Shown: positions 1 through 8,580 of the stretch, in pieces
Position numbering within the stretch: the first letter of the stretch is position 1
How the letters are laid out: each line of letters begins with the position of its first letter
DNA from: Helicobacter valdiviensis
GTDB lineage: Bacteria; Campylobacterota; Campylobacteria; Campylobacterales; Helicobacteraceae
Length of the DNA stretch: 33,676 nt
Assembly (NCBI RefSeq): GCF_003245365.1
Contig: NZ_NBIU01000024.1
Location: forward strand, 1-33,676
Direction of reading: 5' to 3'
The notes under the pieces: generated by a model
What the model saw: only the letters and a program-made list of their open reading frames with translations
Told to the model about the DNA's origin: nothing
Databases searched by the model: none
Position numbers and translations under genes: made by a program

Positions 1-1070
1 GTATTAATAGCTTTAGCCATAATGCCAAATTCATCATTGCTTTTTACATTAATAGGCTTAGGAGCATTTTTGCTTTCATGGTTTAGGTAGGAGAAGAAAC
101 CTGATAAGCCATTTTGGATAGAGGAGAGGGGTTTTAAAAGATGAGAAATAAATAATTTAACAAGGATTAAAACCACAACAATAGCAATACAACTAACAAT
201 TACTTGGCGTTTTAATATAGAGCTACTTGCATGTTGATATACGCTTTCTTCAGTAATGGAACAAATATTAAAAAGCGGATTAATGGTTGCATTACACATA
301 ACTGCTTGTGGAATGCCTTGATCATTATTGACGACAAAAAGCTCTACATTGTCTTTGCTTAGAATTTCAGGATTTTCTTTAAAAGCTTGTGCAATATTTT
401 GGCTTAATGTATTTTTGGTAAGCATTCTTTTGGTGTCTTCATGAAACATGATAGTTCCATCGGGTGCATAAACGCCTACATAAGAGTTTTGTGAGCGTCC
501 TAAAGATAGAACATCTTTTGAAAATTTTTCTAAGTTATATACGCCTGCTACTACTCCAATTACATTTCCATTGCGTTTTACACTATAAGAATAAGTGACT
601 GAAAAATGTCCAGTAGTTAAAGATTTATAAGGTTCTGTTACGGCAACCTTTTCGCTTTTGAGTGCAGCAATATACCAAGGACGCGTTCTAGGATCAAATC
701 CATCTTGTGTTGCACTTCTTTTTGTTCTATCAAATTGATAGGTAATGCCATCTTGTGTAGCAAAAAATACAGTGTCAAATCCCATATTATCTTTTGCTAA
801 ATTTAAAACATTATAGATGTTGTTTTCATCTAGCGGTGTGTTTGGATCTTCAAAAAATTCTCCAAGCCCACTAATAGCTCCTCTTTTAAGGTCAGAGTAA
901 AATTCAAAGAAGTAGCCAACATCATATAAAACTTTATGTTGATTTTCCTTAAGATAGTTAAAACTGCTTTCTTTGGCACCAAAATAGCTAATGCCACTTA
1001 TAACTATCAAAACGATAGCAAAAAGAATACCGACTAAATAGATAATTTTAGAAGATACTGATTTTTTCAT
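1..1070 (-). CDS. Methyl-accepting chemotaxis protein (dCache-type chemoreceptor), C-terminus cut by window edge
   Basis: A 356-residue open frame begins at ATG 1070 on the minus strand, has a GGAGAA ribosome site at 1075-1080, and runs off the left edge without a stop. Residues about 9-30 form a membrane segment. Residues 31-288 are a periplasmic sensor with the dCache signature RTRPWY at 128-133 and the later strand IGVVAGVYNL. A second membrane segment lies at about 289-308, and the HAMP-like sequence NDEFGIMAKAIN (345-356) stands at the edge. The architecture is that of a ligand-sensing chemoreceptor feeding CheA/CheW. The methylated signalling hairpin should lie outside the window. The ligand cannot be told. 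A sensor kinase or diguanylate cyclase with the same sensor is possible, but the DEFG-MAKAIN end is typical of chemoreceptors. Confidence 0.85.
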   Translation of the reverse strand, partial: MKKSVSSKIIYLVGILFAIVLIVISGISYFGAKESSFNYLKENQHKVLYDVGYFFEFYSDLKRGAISGLGEFFEDPNTPLDENNIYNVLNLAKDNMGFDTVFFATQDGITYQFDRTKRSATQDGFDPRTRPWYIAALKSEKVAVTEPYKSLTTGHFSVTYSYSVKRNGNVIGVVAGVYNLEKFSKDVLSLGRSQNSYVGVYAPDGTIMFHEDTKRMLTKNTLSQNIAQAFKENPEILSKDNVELFVVNNDQGIPQAVMCNATINPLFNICSITEESVYQHASSSILKRQVIVSCIAIVVVLILVKLFISHLLKPLSSIQNGLSGFFSYLNHESKNAPKPINVKSNDEFGIMAKAIN

Positions 1071-1132
1071 AAAATTCTCCCATTTATTTTTATTGATTGC
1101 CTTATTTTTTAAGGACTTGTTAATTATATATT

Positions 1133-1138
1133 TTTTTT
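1133..1138 (-). promoter_or_regulatory. Putative -10 box of the chemoreceptor gene
   Basis: TATAAT read on the minus strand, about 63 bases before the start codon, in very AT-rich DNA. No convincing -35 is visible, as is usual for sigma-70 promoters in this phylum. Confidence 0.4.
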
Positions 1139-1142
1139 GTTA

Positions 1143-1530
1143 AAAATATAAAATATTTTTGTGAATTTATCGGTATTTTGCATTTTGGTAATTAAAATTA
1201 TTGTATTTTATAATTACAGAAAATTAAAATTTTATTTTGGAAAATGACAGAATTTAATTTATAAAAATTTTATTAATTTTAACAAAATTAAAATGATAAA
1301 ATATGGAAATAATTTATAGGTAACTAAAAGATTAATTTTATTTAAATAAAATAAAAAAATTTAGAATATAATTGTTTCTTAAAAAACTTGTGAATTAATT
1401 TTAGTATAAATATTATTAGAAATTATTATAGTAAATTTATAATAAAATTTATTTGTTTCTGTAGAATTGTTGTAAATAAGTTACTTTTTTGGGATTTGCT
1501 TAAAATTTTGTTAAATAATGATTTATTTTA
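1143..1530. other. AT-rich intergenic stretch with no recognised feature
   Basis: Long runs of A and T separate the divergent chemoreceptor and DUF411 genes. I see no open frame with a ribosome site, no strong hairpin, no tRNA and no tandem repeat here. It probably only carries the upstream parts of the two divergent promoters. Confidence 0.5.
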
Positions 1531-1536
1531 TTAAGT

Positions 1537-1542
1537 TATAAT
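1537..1542 (+). promoter_or_regulatory. Putative -10 box of the DUF411 gene
   Basis: TATAAT lies 38 bases before the ATG at 1580. A good ribosome site, AGGAG at 1566-1570, stands between them. Confidence 0.45.
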
Positions 1543-1579
1543 TTTTGTAAATTTTATTTGTTTTTAGGAGTAAATTGCA

Positions 1580-2050
1580 ATGAAAAAAATCATTTCCAAA
1601 AGTGTATTTTTAGCATTTGGGGTAATGCCATTGGGGCTTTTTGCGGCTGATAAAATAGAGCTTTATAATAGTCCATTTTGTGGATGCTGTAAAGTGTGGG
1701 AAGACTATATGGTAAAAAAGGGCTATGAAGTTAAAAGCACTTATGCAGAAGATATTGCAAAGATTAAAGAAAAATATAAAATTAAACCTGAATATCAAAG
1801 TTGCCATACTGGAATTATTCAAGGATATGTTGTGGAAGGACATGTTCCAGAAGACGCACTAAAATGGCTACTAGAGAATAAACCTAAAGATGTGATAGGG
1901 ATTTCAACTCCGGGTATGCCTATAGGAAGTCCTGGAATGGAGCAGGGCAATGTAGAAGAAGAATATCCAGTGATTTTAATGTTAAAAGATGGAAGTTATA
2001 AAACTTATGGGATTTATAAGGGACATAAACTTATCAAGAAGGTTATTTAG
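1580..2050 (+). CDS. DUF411 family exported metal-binding protein
   Basis: The 156-residue protein starts with a signal peptide (KK, hydrophobic core, cleavage near FAA at 21-23) and so is probably periplasmic. It then matches the DUF411 pattern: a thioredoxin-like first strand with NSPFCGCCKVW (Cys34, Cys36, Cys37), SCHT at 74-77, GHVP at 87-90 and the loop GMPIGSPGM at 112-120. Members of this family are often found beside copper-resistance genes, and the clustered Cys, His and Met suggest Cu or another soft metal as ligand. That role is inferred. No copper ATPase or oxidase gene is next to it here. It stands alone between AT-rich gaps. The start is supported by AGGAG nine bases upstream. 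Confidence 0.85.
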   Translation: MKKIISKSVFLAFGVMPLGLFAADKIELYNSPFCGCCKVWEDYMVKKGYEVKSTYAEDIAKIKEKYKIKPEYQSCHTGIIQGYVVEGHVPEDALKWLLENKPKDVIGISTPGMPIGSPGMEQGNVEEEYPVILMLKDGSYKTYGIYKGHKLIKKVI

Positions 2051-2467
2051 GATTTTGTTTTTATATTTTGATTAAGAATGTTATTTTATTGTTTTTGTTA
2101 AAAGTAAAATAATTTGACAAATTTTCTTGGGAGGAGGGGTTATCTATAAAACTTTAATGCAAGAGTTTAGAATAAATGACTTTTGTTTGGTTGATATTTG
2201 TTTGCAAAAGTTGCTTTATGAAAAAATAAACTTTAAATTAAAGTTAGAATTTTTGGCTTTAAAGAAAAGTGTAAAACAAAAGTGTAGTAGAACAAGATTA
2301 TAAAGAATATATAATTTTGGGAGTAGGTTATTAATTTATTAGATAATCTTATATAGTTTAATTAAATAATTAAGAGGTTTTGTGGCTATCGTTTTTTAAA
2401 ATTTTTGCTTCCAGCTTTTAAAAATATTTGTTTTTAAAGATGATAAAATATACTTTAAATACTTTGT
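2051..2467. other. Gene-poor AT-rich stretch
   Basis: No gene is supported here. There is one 48-codon ATG frame (2157-2303), which is not recognisable and has no well-placed ribosome site. No clear terminator follows the DUF411 gene. Confidence 0.4.
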
Positions 2468-2632
2468 AGTTCAATAGTTCAATAGTTCAATAGTTCAATA
2501 GTTCAATAGTTCAATAGTTCAATAGTTTGATAGTTTGATAGTTTGATAGTTTGATAGTTTGATAGTTTGATAGTTTGATAGTTTGATAGTTTGATAGTTT
2601 GATAGTTTGATAGTTTGATAGTTTGATAGTTT
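2468..2632. repeat. Tandem 8-bp repeat array (7 x AGTTCAAT, then 13 x AGTTTGAT)
   Basis: Counted directly: seven exact units AGTTCAAT (2468-2523) are followed by thirteen exact units AGTTTGAT (2524-2627) and a partial AGTTT. The two unit types differ only at positions 5-6 (CA versus TG) and do not intermix. The unit length is not a multiple of three, and the array is not inside a supported gene. It ends about 38 bases before the -10 box of the small Cys-rich gene, so changes in copy number would alter the DNA just upstream of that promoter. Confidence 0.95.
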
Positions 2633-2670
2633 AAAAATAATAGTAAATCTTATTTTTAATTTTAATAGTA

Positions 2671-2676
2671 TATAAT
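2671..2676 (+). promoter_or_regulatory. Putative -10 box of the Cys-rich microprotein gene
   Basis: TATAAT lies 33 bases before the ATG at 2709 and 38 bases after the repeat array. The -35 position falls in the short unique spacer next to the array. Confidence 0.5.
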
Positions 2677-2708
2677 TGCCAAAAATTATGATTTTGGAGA
2701 AAATAAGC

Positions 2709-2849
2709 ATGGAAAACATGGGCGAATTAATTATCTTAGGCGTTATTTTTGTAGTTTGTGCGGGATATTTTGTTTTTAAGTTAATTCCTAAGAAAAAAAA
2801 GGGATGTGGATGTGGGTGTGATTGTAACACTAGCAAACAAAAAAGATAA
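2709..2849 (+). CDS. Small membrane protein with Cys-rich tail, FeoB-associated type
   Basis: A 46-codon frame starts at ATG 2709, with GGAGA at 2696-2700 at good spacing and a TATAAT upstream. Residues 5-26 form one membrane segment (GELIILGVIFVV...), followed by PKKKK (27-31), then GCGCGCDC (32-39), which places four Cys on alternate residues, and a basic end. This order (one helix, Lys cluster, short Cys-rich cytoplasmic tail) is that of the FeoB-associated Cys-rich membrane proteins, thought to assist ferrous-iron uptake. No feoA or feoB is visible nearby, so the link is by architecture only. An internal ATG at 2718 is an alternative start but fits the ribosome site less well. Confidence 0.75.
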   Translation: MENMGELIILGVIFVVCAGYFVFKLIPKKKKGCGCGCDCNTSKQKR

Positions 2850-2887
2850 AATTTTAACCACTTAAAAATAATTAAGCCTTAATTGGA

Positions 2888-2893
2888 TAAAAT
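2888..2893 (+). promoter_or_regulatory. Putative -10 box of the first porin gene
   Basis: TAAAAT in the context GGATAAAATTGC, 33 bases before ATG 2926. The ribosome site AAAGGG is at 2914-2919. Confidence 0.4.
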
Positions 2894-2925
2894 TGCGACT
2901 TTATTTTAAACTTAAAGGGTAAAAA

Positions 2926-4314
2926 ATGAAATTTTTAAAACTTAGTTTAGCTACTTCAGTGGCAATCGCTGGACTTTCATCTGTAAGTTTAGCTCAACCT
3001 TTAGAGGAAGCAATTAAGGGGATTGATGTAAGTGGAATGCTACGCTACCGCTACACAGATAATCGCTATAAAGATAGAGATTTTACAAAAGACAATTCAG
3101 ATAGAGGTGATGCTAGGCATCAATGGAGAGCAGATGTTCTTTTTAAAACTCCTGTGATTAACGCAGTTTCTTTTAATTTAGGTATTGGTTACCATAATGC
3201 ACAACAAAATGTAAATCATGAAAATAATGCAGGAACAGGAAGTGGGCTTGGAAGTGGAAGTGATGGATGGTTTGGTGTAAGAGAATTTAACGCACTAATC
3301 ACCCCAGAATCTACTGCTACAAGTGTAAAAGTAGGTAAGATGATTATGACAATGCCTATTAGTGATACACTAGATGATAGAGGAACAGGTATCTTAGCTA
3401 CAAACTCAGATTTGCCACATTGGACTTTTGTAGTGGGTGCTTATGATTCTTGGAGTGTGGATGATATCCAAGGTGGTTATTGGCTAACTCCAAAAAATGA
3501 ATCTTTCACAAAGCCACTTTATACTATTGCAGCAATTAGCAATTATGAAACAAATTATGGGAATTTTGGTTCTCAATTATGGTTTTATGGTGTAAAAGAT
3601 ATGGTGGATGCAGGTGGATTTGGTGAGCTTTCATGGAGTAATAATATTTTCCACCTAAAAGGACAATACGCATTTGCAAAGCTTAATAATGATGAAGGTT
3701 CTGTATGGAGAGATTATTATTTAAATATTCATCCTTCACATAGAGCAGGTGGAGTAAAAGAAGCAAACGATCTTTATACACTAGAAGCAGGTGTGAGATT
3801 CCATGAGTTTAATGTTCCAGTAGCTCTTAATGTAGGATATTGGGGCAATACTCAAGATGGCTTCTCTGTTGCATTTGATAATGAGGGTGCTTTCCAGAAA
3901 TATGGACAAATTTGGTTTGAAAGTGCTGCAACAGGAGTAGATATTTCCATGTTTAATAGTTATTCAGGTGAGATGCCACATGGATATGAATCTAATGAAC
4001 TTAGTGTAATGTATGCAAATTTAAATTATGATATTTTAGAGAATTTAAATATTGGTATTGATTATATCTATGGGAAAAATAAACAAACTAGAGGGATACC
4101 AGGAAGAGCTGATAGAGTTGGTGGTGATATAGAATTCCAAGAAATTAACCCAAACATTACTTGGCAATACTCTAAACCTCTTAAATTTGCAGTTAATTAT
4201 TCTTTCTTGACAACCGATAAGGATAATACACTAATTACAGATGATCCAAATGCAAGCGGTCAAAGCAAAGAAAAAAGAGATAGAATTCGCTTTGAAGCAA
4301 GATATAATTTCTAA
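2926..4314 (+). CDS. Campylobacter-type major outer membrane porin (MOMP family), copy 1
   Basis: The 462-residue protein has a signal peptide (MKFLKLSL..., cleavage after SLA near residue 23) and a mature start QPLEEAIKGIDVSG. It then consists of alternating aromatic and polar beta-strand segments and ends in ARYNF, a C-terminal Phe typical of outer-membrane barrels. The start pattern IKGIDVSGMLRYRYTD and overall length are those of the Campylobacter MOMP porin family, which forms trimeric channels for small solutes in the outer membrane. It shares long near-identical stretches with the next gene. It has its own promoter and a strong terminator, so it is probably a separate, highly expressed transcript. 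Confidence 0.9.
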   Translation: MKFLKLSLATSVAIAGLSSVSLAQPLEEAIKGIDVSGMLRYRYTDNRYKDRDFTKDNSDRGDARHQWRADVLFKTPVINAVSFNLGIGYHNAQQNVNHENNAGTGSGLGSGSDGWFGVREFNALITPESTATSVKVGKMIMTMPISDTLDDRGTGILATNSDLPHWTFVVGAYDSWSVDDIQGGYWLTPKNESFTKPLYTIAAISNYETNYGNFGSQLWFYGVKDMVDAGGFGELSWSNNIFHLKGQYAFAKLNNDEGSVWRDYYLNIHPSHRAGGVKEANDLYTLEAGVRFHEFNVPVALNVGYWGNTQDGFSVAFDNEGAFQKYGQIWFESAATGVDISMFNSYSGEMPHGYESNELSVMYANLNYDILENLNIGIDYIYGKNKQTRGIPGRADRVGGDIEFQEINPNITWQYSKPLKFAVNYSFLTTDKDNTLITDDPNASGQSKEKRDRIRFEARYNF

Positions 4315-4327
4315 TTTTTCTTTGTAG

Positions 4328-4358
4328 GGCAAATAGATTTTTCTATTTGCCTTTTTTT
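4328..4358 (+). terminator. Strong intrinsic terminator after porin copy 1
   Basis: A perfect 10-bp stem, GGCAAATAGA (4328-4337) and TCTATTTGCC (4342-4351), closes a TTTT loop and is followed directly by seven T (4352-4358). It sits 13 bases after the stop codon. Confidence 0.92.
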
Positions 4359-4456
4359 ATGCCCTATTTAGTATTACAAAAATAATTTTTTTATTACAAA
4401 ATGCTACAAAATTTTAATTTTTATCTGCAGAATCTACAAAAAACAATAAAATAAAA

Positions 4457-4462
4457 TATAAT
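4457..4462 (+). promoter_or_regulatory. Putative -10 box of the second porin gene
   Basis: TATAAT lies 57 bases before ATG 4519, downstream of the terminator. An overlapping candidate GATAAT is at 4467-4472. The ribosome site AAGGAAG is at 4508-4514. Confidence 0.45.
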
Positions 4463-4518
4463 TAAGGATAATCTACTAAACTTTGCTTTGAGATAAAAAC
4501 ACAATATAAGGAAGAAAA

Positions 4519-5937
4519 ATGAAATTTTTAAAACTTAGTTTGGTTGCTTCAGTAGCAATTATTGGATTTACAAATATAGGCTTTGCACAACCCTTGGAAG
4601 AGGCAATTAAGGGAATAGATATTAGTGGAATGTTGCGCTATCGCTATACAGATGATAGATTTAAAGATCAAGGCTTCATTAAAGATAATGGCGATAAAGG
4701 CTCTGTAAATCATGCCTATAGAATTGATATGCTTTTTAAAACACCTATTGTTAATGCAATCTCTTTTAATCTTGGAATAGGTTATGATAATAGAAGCCAA
4801 AATGTAAGCCATGGAAATGGGCTTTATGATGATAATGGATTGATTGATGGCACTCAAGGCTTAGGAAGTGGGCTTGGAAGTGGAAGTGATGGGAAGTTTG
4901 GTGTAAGAGAATTTAACGCACTCATTACTCCAGAAGCTACCGCTACAAGTATAAAGGTGGGTAAGATGGTTATGGATACTCCGCTAAATGATACACTAGA
5001 TGACAGAGCCACAGGAGTTTTACTAACAAATTCAGATTTACCTCATTGGACTTTTGCATTAGGAGCTTATGATTCTTTTAGTTTAGATGATGTGTATCAG
5101 GGTTGGCTAGGGAGTGATGGTTCTTATACAAAACCTTTTTATCATCTAGGTGCAATTAGTAATTATGAAACAAATTATGGGAATTTTGGCGGACAAATTT
5201 GGGCTTTTAATCTAAAAGATACTATGAAGTTTGGAACATTTGCTGAAATTTCTTGGGATAATAGTCTTCTAAATTTAAAGGCACAATATGCTTATACAAA
5301 ACTAGATAATAGTAAAGAATCTTTTTTAAGCCAAATCCATGAAGGTAATTTATTGACAAAAGATAATGATCTTTATGTGTTAGAAGCAGGTATGGATTTT
5401 TCTAAATTTGATATTCCACTTGGCGTAACAGTGGGTTATTGGGGTAATACTAAAGAAGGTTATGTGGTGTCTTTGGATAATGAAGGGGCTTTTTCAAAAG
5501 TGGGACAAATTTGGTTTGAAAATGCAGCAACAGGAATAGGTATAGGAATTTCAAATTATGGAATTCATAGAAATCCAACACTTAATGATAAAAATAGATT
5601 GAGTGTGATTTATGGAAATTTAAATTATGATATTTTGGAAAATCTTAATATTGGGATTGATTATGCAGGCGGAAAAAATAAGCTTACAAGAAGCGGAGTA
5701 AGTGGGGATATAGATTTTTATGAGATTAGTCCAAATATTACTTATTGGCATACAAAATCCTTGCAAGTTTTTACCTATTATTCTTTTTTAACTACCAAAG
5801 CAGATAAAAATGTAGTGTTTGCGAGTGATTTTATAGGTGTGGATAATTCTGGATTGCCGATAGCATTTGATAACTCCAAACATACGCTAAAAGAAAAATA
5901 TAATGAATTTAGAGTAGAAGTAAAATATTTCTTTTAA
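4519..5937 (+). CDS. Campylobacter-type major outer membrane porin (MOMP family), copy 2
   Basis: The 472-residue paralogue has the same first eight residues and the same mature start (QPLEEAIKGID) as copy 1. It again has alternating barrel strands and ends in VKYFF. Compared with copy 1 it carries an insertion after NVSHGNG (residues about 95-110) and different sequences in the predicted surface loops, while strands such as FGVREFNALITPE and ETNYGNFG are shared almost base for base. The pair is a tandem duplication with diverged loops, which suggests different permeability or antigenicity. No T-tailed terminator is evident after it. A loose inverted repeat lies downstream. Confidence 0.9.
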   Translation: MKFLKLSLVASVAIIGFTNIGFAQPLEEAIKGIDISGMLRYRYTDDRFKDQGFIKDNGDKGSVNHAYRIDMLFKTPIVNAISFNLGIGYDNRSQNVSHGNGLYDDNGLIDGTQGLGSGLGSGSDGKFGVREFNALITPEATATSIKVGKMVMDTPLNDTLDDRATGVLLTNSDLPHWTFALGAYDSFSLDDVYQGWLGSDGSYTKPFYHLGAISNYETNYGNFGGQIWAFNLKDTMKFGTFAEISWDNSLLNLKAQYAYTKLDNSKESFLSQIHEGNLLTKDNDLYVLEAGMDFSKFDIPLGVTVGYWGNTKEGYVVSLDNEGAFSKVGQIWFENAATGIGIGISNYGIHRNPTLNDKNRLSVIYGNLNYDILENLNIGIDYAGGKNKLTRSGVSGDIDFYEISPNITYWHTKSLQVFTYYSFLTTKADKNVVFASDFIGVDNSGLPIAFDNSKHTLKEKYNEFRVEVKYFF

Positions 5938-5989
5938 TTTACAAATTTAATCTCTTTAAAAAATATTAGTAAAGTTTAAAAACTTAGCT

Positions 5990-6066
5990 TTTTAGGCTTT
6001 GCTTAATTTACACATTTTTAAAAACTTTTTTTACTTTTTGTATTTTTTTTGCGAGCAAAGCTAAAA
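5990..6066 (+). promoter_or_regulatory. Imperfect inverted repeat between porin copy 2 and thiC
   Basis: TTTTAGGCTTTGCT (5990-6003) pairs with AGCAAAGCTAAAA (6054-6066) except for one bulged G, around a 50-base T-rich loop. It could be a weak terminator, a leader structure or a regulator site. I see no TPP-riboswitch sequence (such as CTGAGA) in the thiC leader. Confidence 0.3.
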
Positions 6067-6129
6067 TTAAATTTTATTTTGCTACTTTATGGACGCATAT
6101 TTATAAACTATCCATTATAAGGAGAACTA

Positions 6130-7461
6130 ATGCGAAGCAAATGGGTAGAAGCCCGCAAAAATGATAAAGTAAAAACGCAACTTCATTATGCTAAACAAGG
6201 CATAATTACAGAAGAGATGCAATATGTTGCAAATATTGAAAATCTAGAAGCAGAGCTTATTAGAAAAGAGATTGCTAAAGGACGCTTGATATTGCCATCT
6301 AATATTAACCATACCAACTTAGAACCTATGGGTATTGGAATTTCTGTGCGGACTAAAATCAATTCTAATATTGGCAGTTCAGCACTTGCAAGTTCTATTG
6401 AAGAAGAAGTGCAAAAAACTCTAGTATCTATCAAATATGGTGCAGATACCATTATGGATTTAAGCACGGGTGGGGATTTAGACAGTATAAGAGAAGCAGT
6501 GATTAAGAACTCTAGCGTTCCTATCGGCACAGTGCCTATTTATCAAATCTTACATGATGTGAAAAATGATATTAATGCTCTTACGATTGATAAAATGCTT
6601 GAAGTAATGGAGCGTCAAGCAAAGCAAGGGGTAAGTTATTTTACAATCCATTGCGGTTTCTTATTAGAGCATATGCCATCTTTAGCTAAAAGAAAAATGG
6701 GTATTGTAAGTCGTGGTGGAAGTCTTATGGCTTCTTGGATGATGCATTATCATAAACAAAATCCTTTTTATGAGGCATTTGATGATATTTTAGAGATTTG
6801 TAGAAAATATGATGTTTCTTTAAGTCTTGGAGATTCTTTGCGTCCTGGTTGTTTGGCAGATTCTAGTGATGAAGCACAGCTAGGAGAACTAAAGGTTCTA
6901 GGGGAACTAACTCTAAGAGCTTGGGAAAAAGATGTGCAAGTGATGATTGAAGGACCAGGGCATGTGCCAATGAATGAAATTGAACGCAATGTAGAGCTTC
7001 AAAAAGAGCTTTGCCATGAAGCACCTTTTTATGTTTTAGGTCCGCTTGTAACAGATATTGCAGCAGGATATGATCATATTGCTTCAGCTATTGGTGCAAG
7101 TATTGCAGCTTGGAAAGGTGTGGCAATGCTTTGTTATGTTACCCCTAAAGAACACTTAGGATTGCCTAATGCAAAAGATGTAAGAGAAGGTATTATTGCT
7201 TATAAAATAGCAGCACATGCAGCTGATATTGCAAGAGGTAGAATCAATGCTAGGGTGAGAGATGATGCAATGAGTAATGCAAGGTATAATTTTGATTGGA
7301 ATAAGCAGTTTGAATTAGCACTAGATCCAGAGAGAGCAAGAGAATACCATGATGAAAGTTTGCCTCAAGAAGTCTTTAAAGATGCGAAGTTTTGCTCTAT
7401 GTGTGGGCCAAAATTTTGTAGCTATAAAATTTCACAAGAAATAATTGAACAACATAGTTAA
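6130..7461 (+). CDS. thiC: Phosphomethylpyrimidine synthase ThiC
   Basis: The protein is a radical-SAM enzyme that rearranges aminoimidazole ribotide into hydroxymethylpyrimidine phosphate, the pyrimidine part of thiamine. It acts in the cytoplasm. At 443 residues it is the short form without the N-terminal extension of E. coli ThiC. Family sequences visible include [53 protein letters not shown] and [12 protein letters not shown]. The C-terminal cluster site CSMCGPKFC (Cys422, Cys425, Cys430, the CX2CX4C pattern) is intact. The ribosome site AAGGAG ends just before the ATG. The mrp/apbC gene starts 10 bases after the stop, and ApbC supports ThiC activity in Salmonella, so co-transcription makes sense. 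Confidence 0.96.
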   Translation: MRSKWVEARKNDKVKTQLHYAKQGIITEEMQYVANIENLEAELIRKEIAKGRLILPSNINHTNLEPMGIGISVRTKINSNIGSSALASSIEEEVQKTLVSIKYGADTIMDLSTGGDLDSIREAVIKNSSVPIGTVPIYQILHDVKNDINALTIDKMLEVMERQAKQGVSYFTIHCGFLLEHMPSLAKRKMGIVSRGGSLMASWMMHYHKQNPFYEAFDDILEICRKYDVSLSLGDSLRPGCLADSSDEAQLGELKVLGELTLRAWEKDVQVMIEGPGHVPMNEIERNVELQKELCHEAPFYVLGPLVTDIAAGYDHIASAIGASIAAWKGVAMLCYVTPKEHLGLPNAKDVREGIIAYKIAAHAADIARGRINARVRDDAMSNARYNFDWNKQFELALDPERAREYHDESLPQEVFKDAKFCSMCGPKFCSYKISQEIIEQHS

Positions 7462-7470
7462 GGAGAAAAA

Positions 7471-8580
7471 GTGAATCAAGAACAATTATTAAATTTGCTA
7501 AAAGAAGTAATTTATCCTAATTTTGAAAAAGATATTGTAACTTTTGGATTTGTAAAAGAAATGCTAGTGCATGAAAATGCAGTTTCTTTAAGACTTGAAA
7601 TTCCTTCAGCCTCTAATGATGTGGCAGATGCTCTTAGAGAAACCATTACTAAAAAACTTAATGAAGCAGGAGTGAGTAAGATTAATATTGATATTAAACA
7701 GCCTGCTCCACAGCAACCCAAACAGCCAACAACTAAAAATCTTGCCCCACAAATTAAGAATTTTGTAATGGTAAGTAGCGGTAAAGGTGGTGTGGGTAAA
7801 TCTACAACAAGTGTAAATTTAGCTATTGCACTTGCAATGCAGGGAAAAAAAGTAGCACTCCTAGATGCAGATATTTATGGGCCAAATGTTCCTAGAATGC
7901 TAGGATTACAAAAAGATAAGCCAGAAGTAGATCAAAAGCTTAAAAAACTTATTCCGCTTCAAGCTTATGGAGTAGAGATGATTTCTATGGGCGTGCTTTA
8001 TGATGAGGGGCAAAGCCTTATTTGGCGTGGCCCTATGATTATTAGAGCGATTGAGCAAATGTTAAGTGATGTGCTTTGGGGTGAGCTTGATGTTATGGTA
8101 ATTGATATGCCTCCAGGCACAGGCGATGCACAGCTAACTTTAGCACAAAGTGTGCCAGTAACTGCAGGAATTGCAGTATCAACCCCGCAAAAAGTAGCCT
8201 TAGATGATGGTGCAAGAGCATTAGATATGTTTAAAAAGCTTAAAATTCCACTAGCAGGAATTATTGAAAATATGAGTGGTTTTATCTGTCCAGGTTGCGG
8301 AGAAGAATATGATATTTTTGGTAAAGGCACAACAGAAGCCATAGCTAAAGAATATGGCACACAAACTCTAGCACAAATCCCAATTGAACCAAGTGTGAGA
8401 GAAGGTGGAGATAGCGGAAAGCCTATTGTATATTTTAATCCCGAATCTAAATCGGCCAAAGAATATCTAAAAGCAGCAAAAAGCTTATGGGAATTTATAG
8501 AAGAGGTGAATGCTAAAAATCTAGCAGACAACAAAGAAATCCAACCAGTAAATACTGGAAAATCTGCTTGTTCTTCTTAA
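7471..8580 (+). CDS. mrp: Mrp/ApbC/NBP35-family Fe-S cluster carrier ATPase
   Basis: This 369-residue protein has an N-terminal DUF59/MIP18-like domain (about 1-80), a Pro/Gln-rich linker (78-88) and a ParA-like P-loop domain with the deviant Walker [10 protein letters not shown] at 104-112. [18 protein letters not shown] and the cluster-binding pair CPGC (Cys273, Cys276) follow. The family binds and hands over 4Fe-4S clusters to apo-proteins in the cytoplasm. The start is GTG at 7471 with AGGAG eight bases before it, nine bases after thiC. The tail ends in SACSS, which may add a Cys. MinD or ParA are excluded by the DUF59 domain and the CPGC pair. Confidence 0.93.
   Translation: MNQEQLLNLLKEVIYPNFEKDIVTFGFVKEMLVHENAVSLRLEIPSASNDVADALRETITKKLNEAGVSKINIDIKQPAPQQPKQPTTKNLAPQIKNFVMVSSGKGGVGKSTTSVNLAIALAMQGKKVALLDADIYGPNVPRMLGLQKDKPEVDQKLKKLIPLQAYGVEMISMGVLYDEGQSLIWRGPMIIRAIEQMLSDVLWGELDVMVIDMPPGTGDAQLTLAQSVPVTAGIAVSTPQKVALDDGARALDMFKKLKIPLAGIIENMSGFICPGCGEEYDIFGKGTTEAIAKEYGTQTLAQIPIEPSVREGGDSGKPIVYFNPESKSAKEYLKAAKSLWEFIEEVNAKNLADNKEIQPVNTGKSACSS

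Noticed and set aside
2157-2303. 48-codon ATG frame in the gap after the DUF411 gene
   Set aside because: Nearest purine-rich sequence is too far upstream, composition is like random AT-rich DNA, and nothing is recognisable.
2519-2836. Minus-strand 105-codon frame through the 8-bp repeat
   Set aside because: The repeated peptide (KLSNYQTI) is only the translation of the 8-bp array in three rotating frames. It covers the real Cys-rich gene on the opposite strand.
5938-6129. TPP riboswitch upstream of thiC
   Set aside because: No CTGAGA or matching ACCTGATC-like sequence could be found by eye.
7998-8534. 178-codon minus-strand frame inside mrp
   Set aside because: Shadow of the mrp coding sequence on the other strand, with no ribosome site and no recognisable content.
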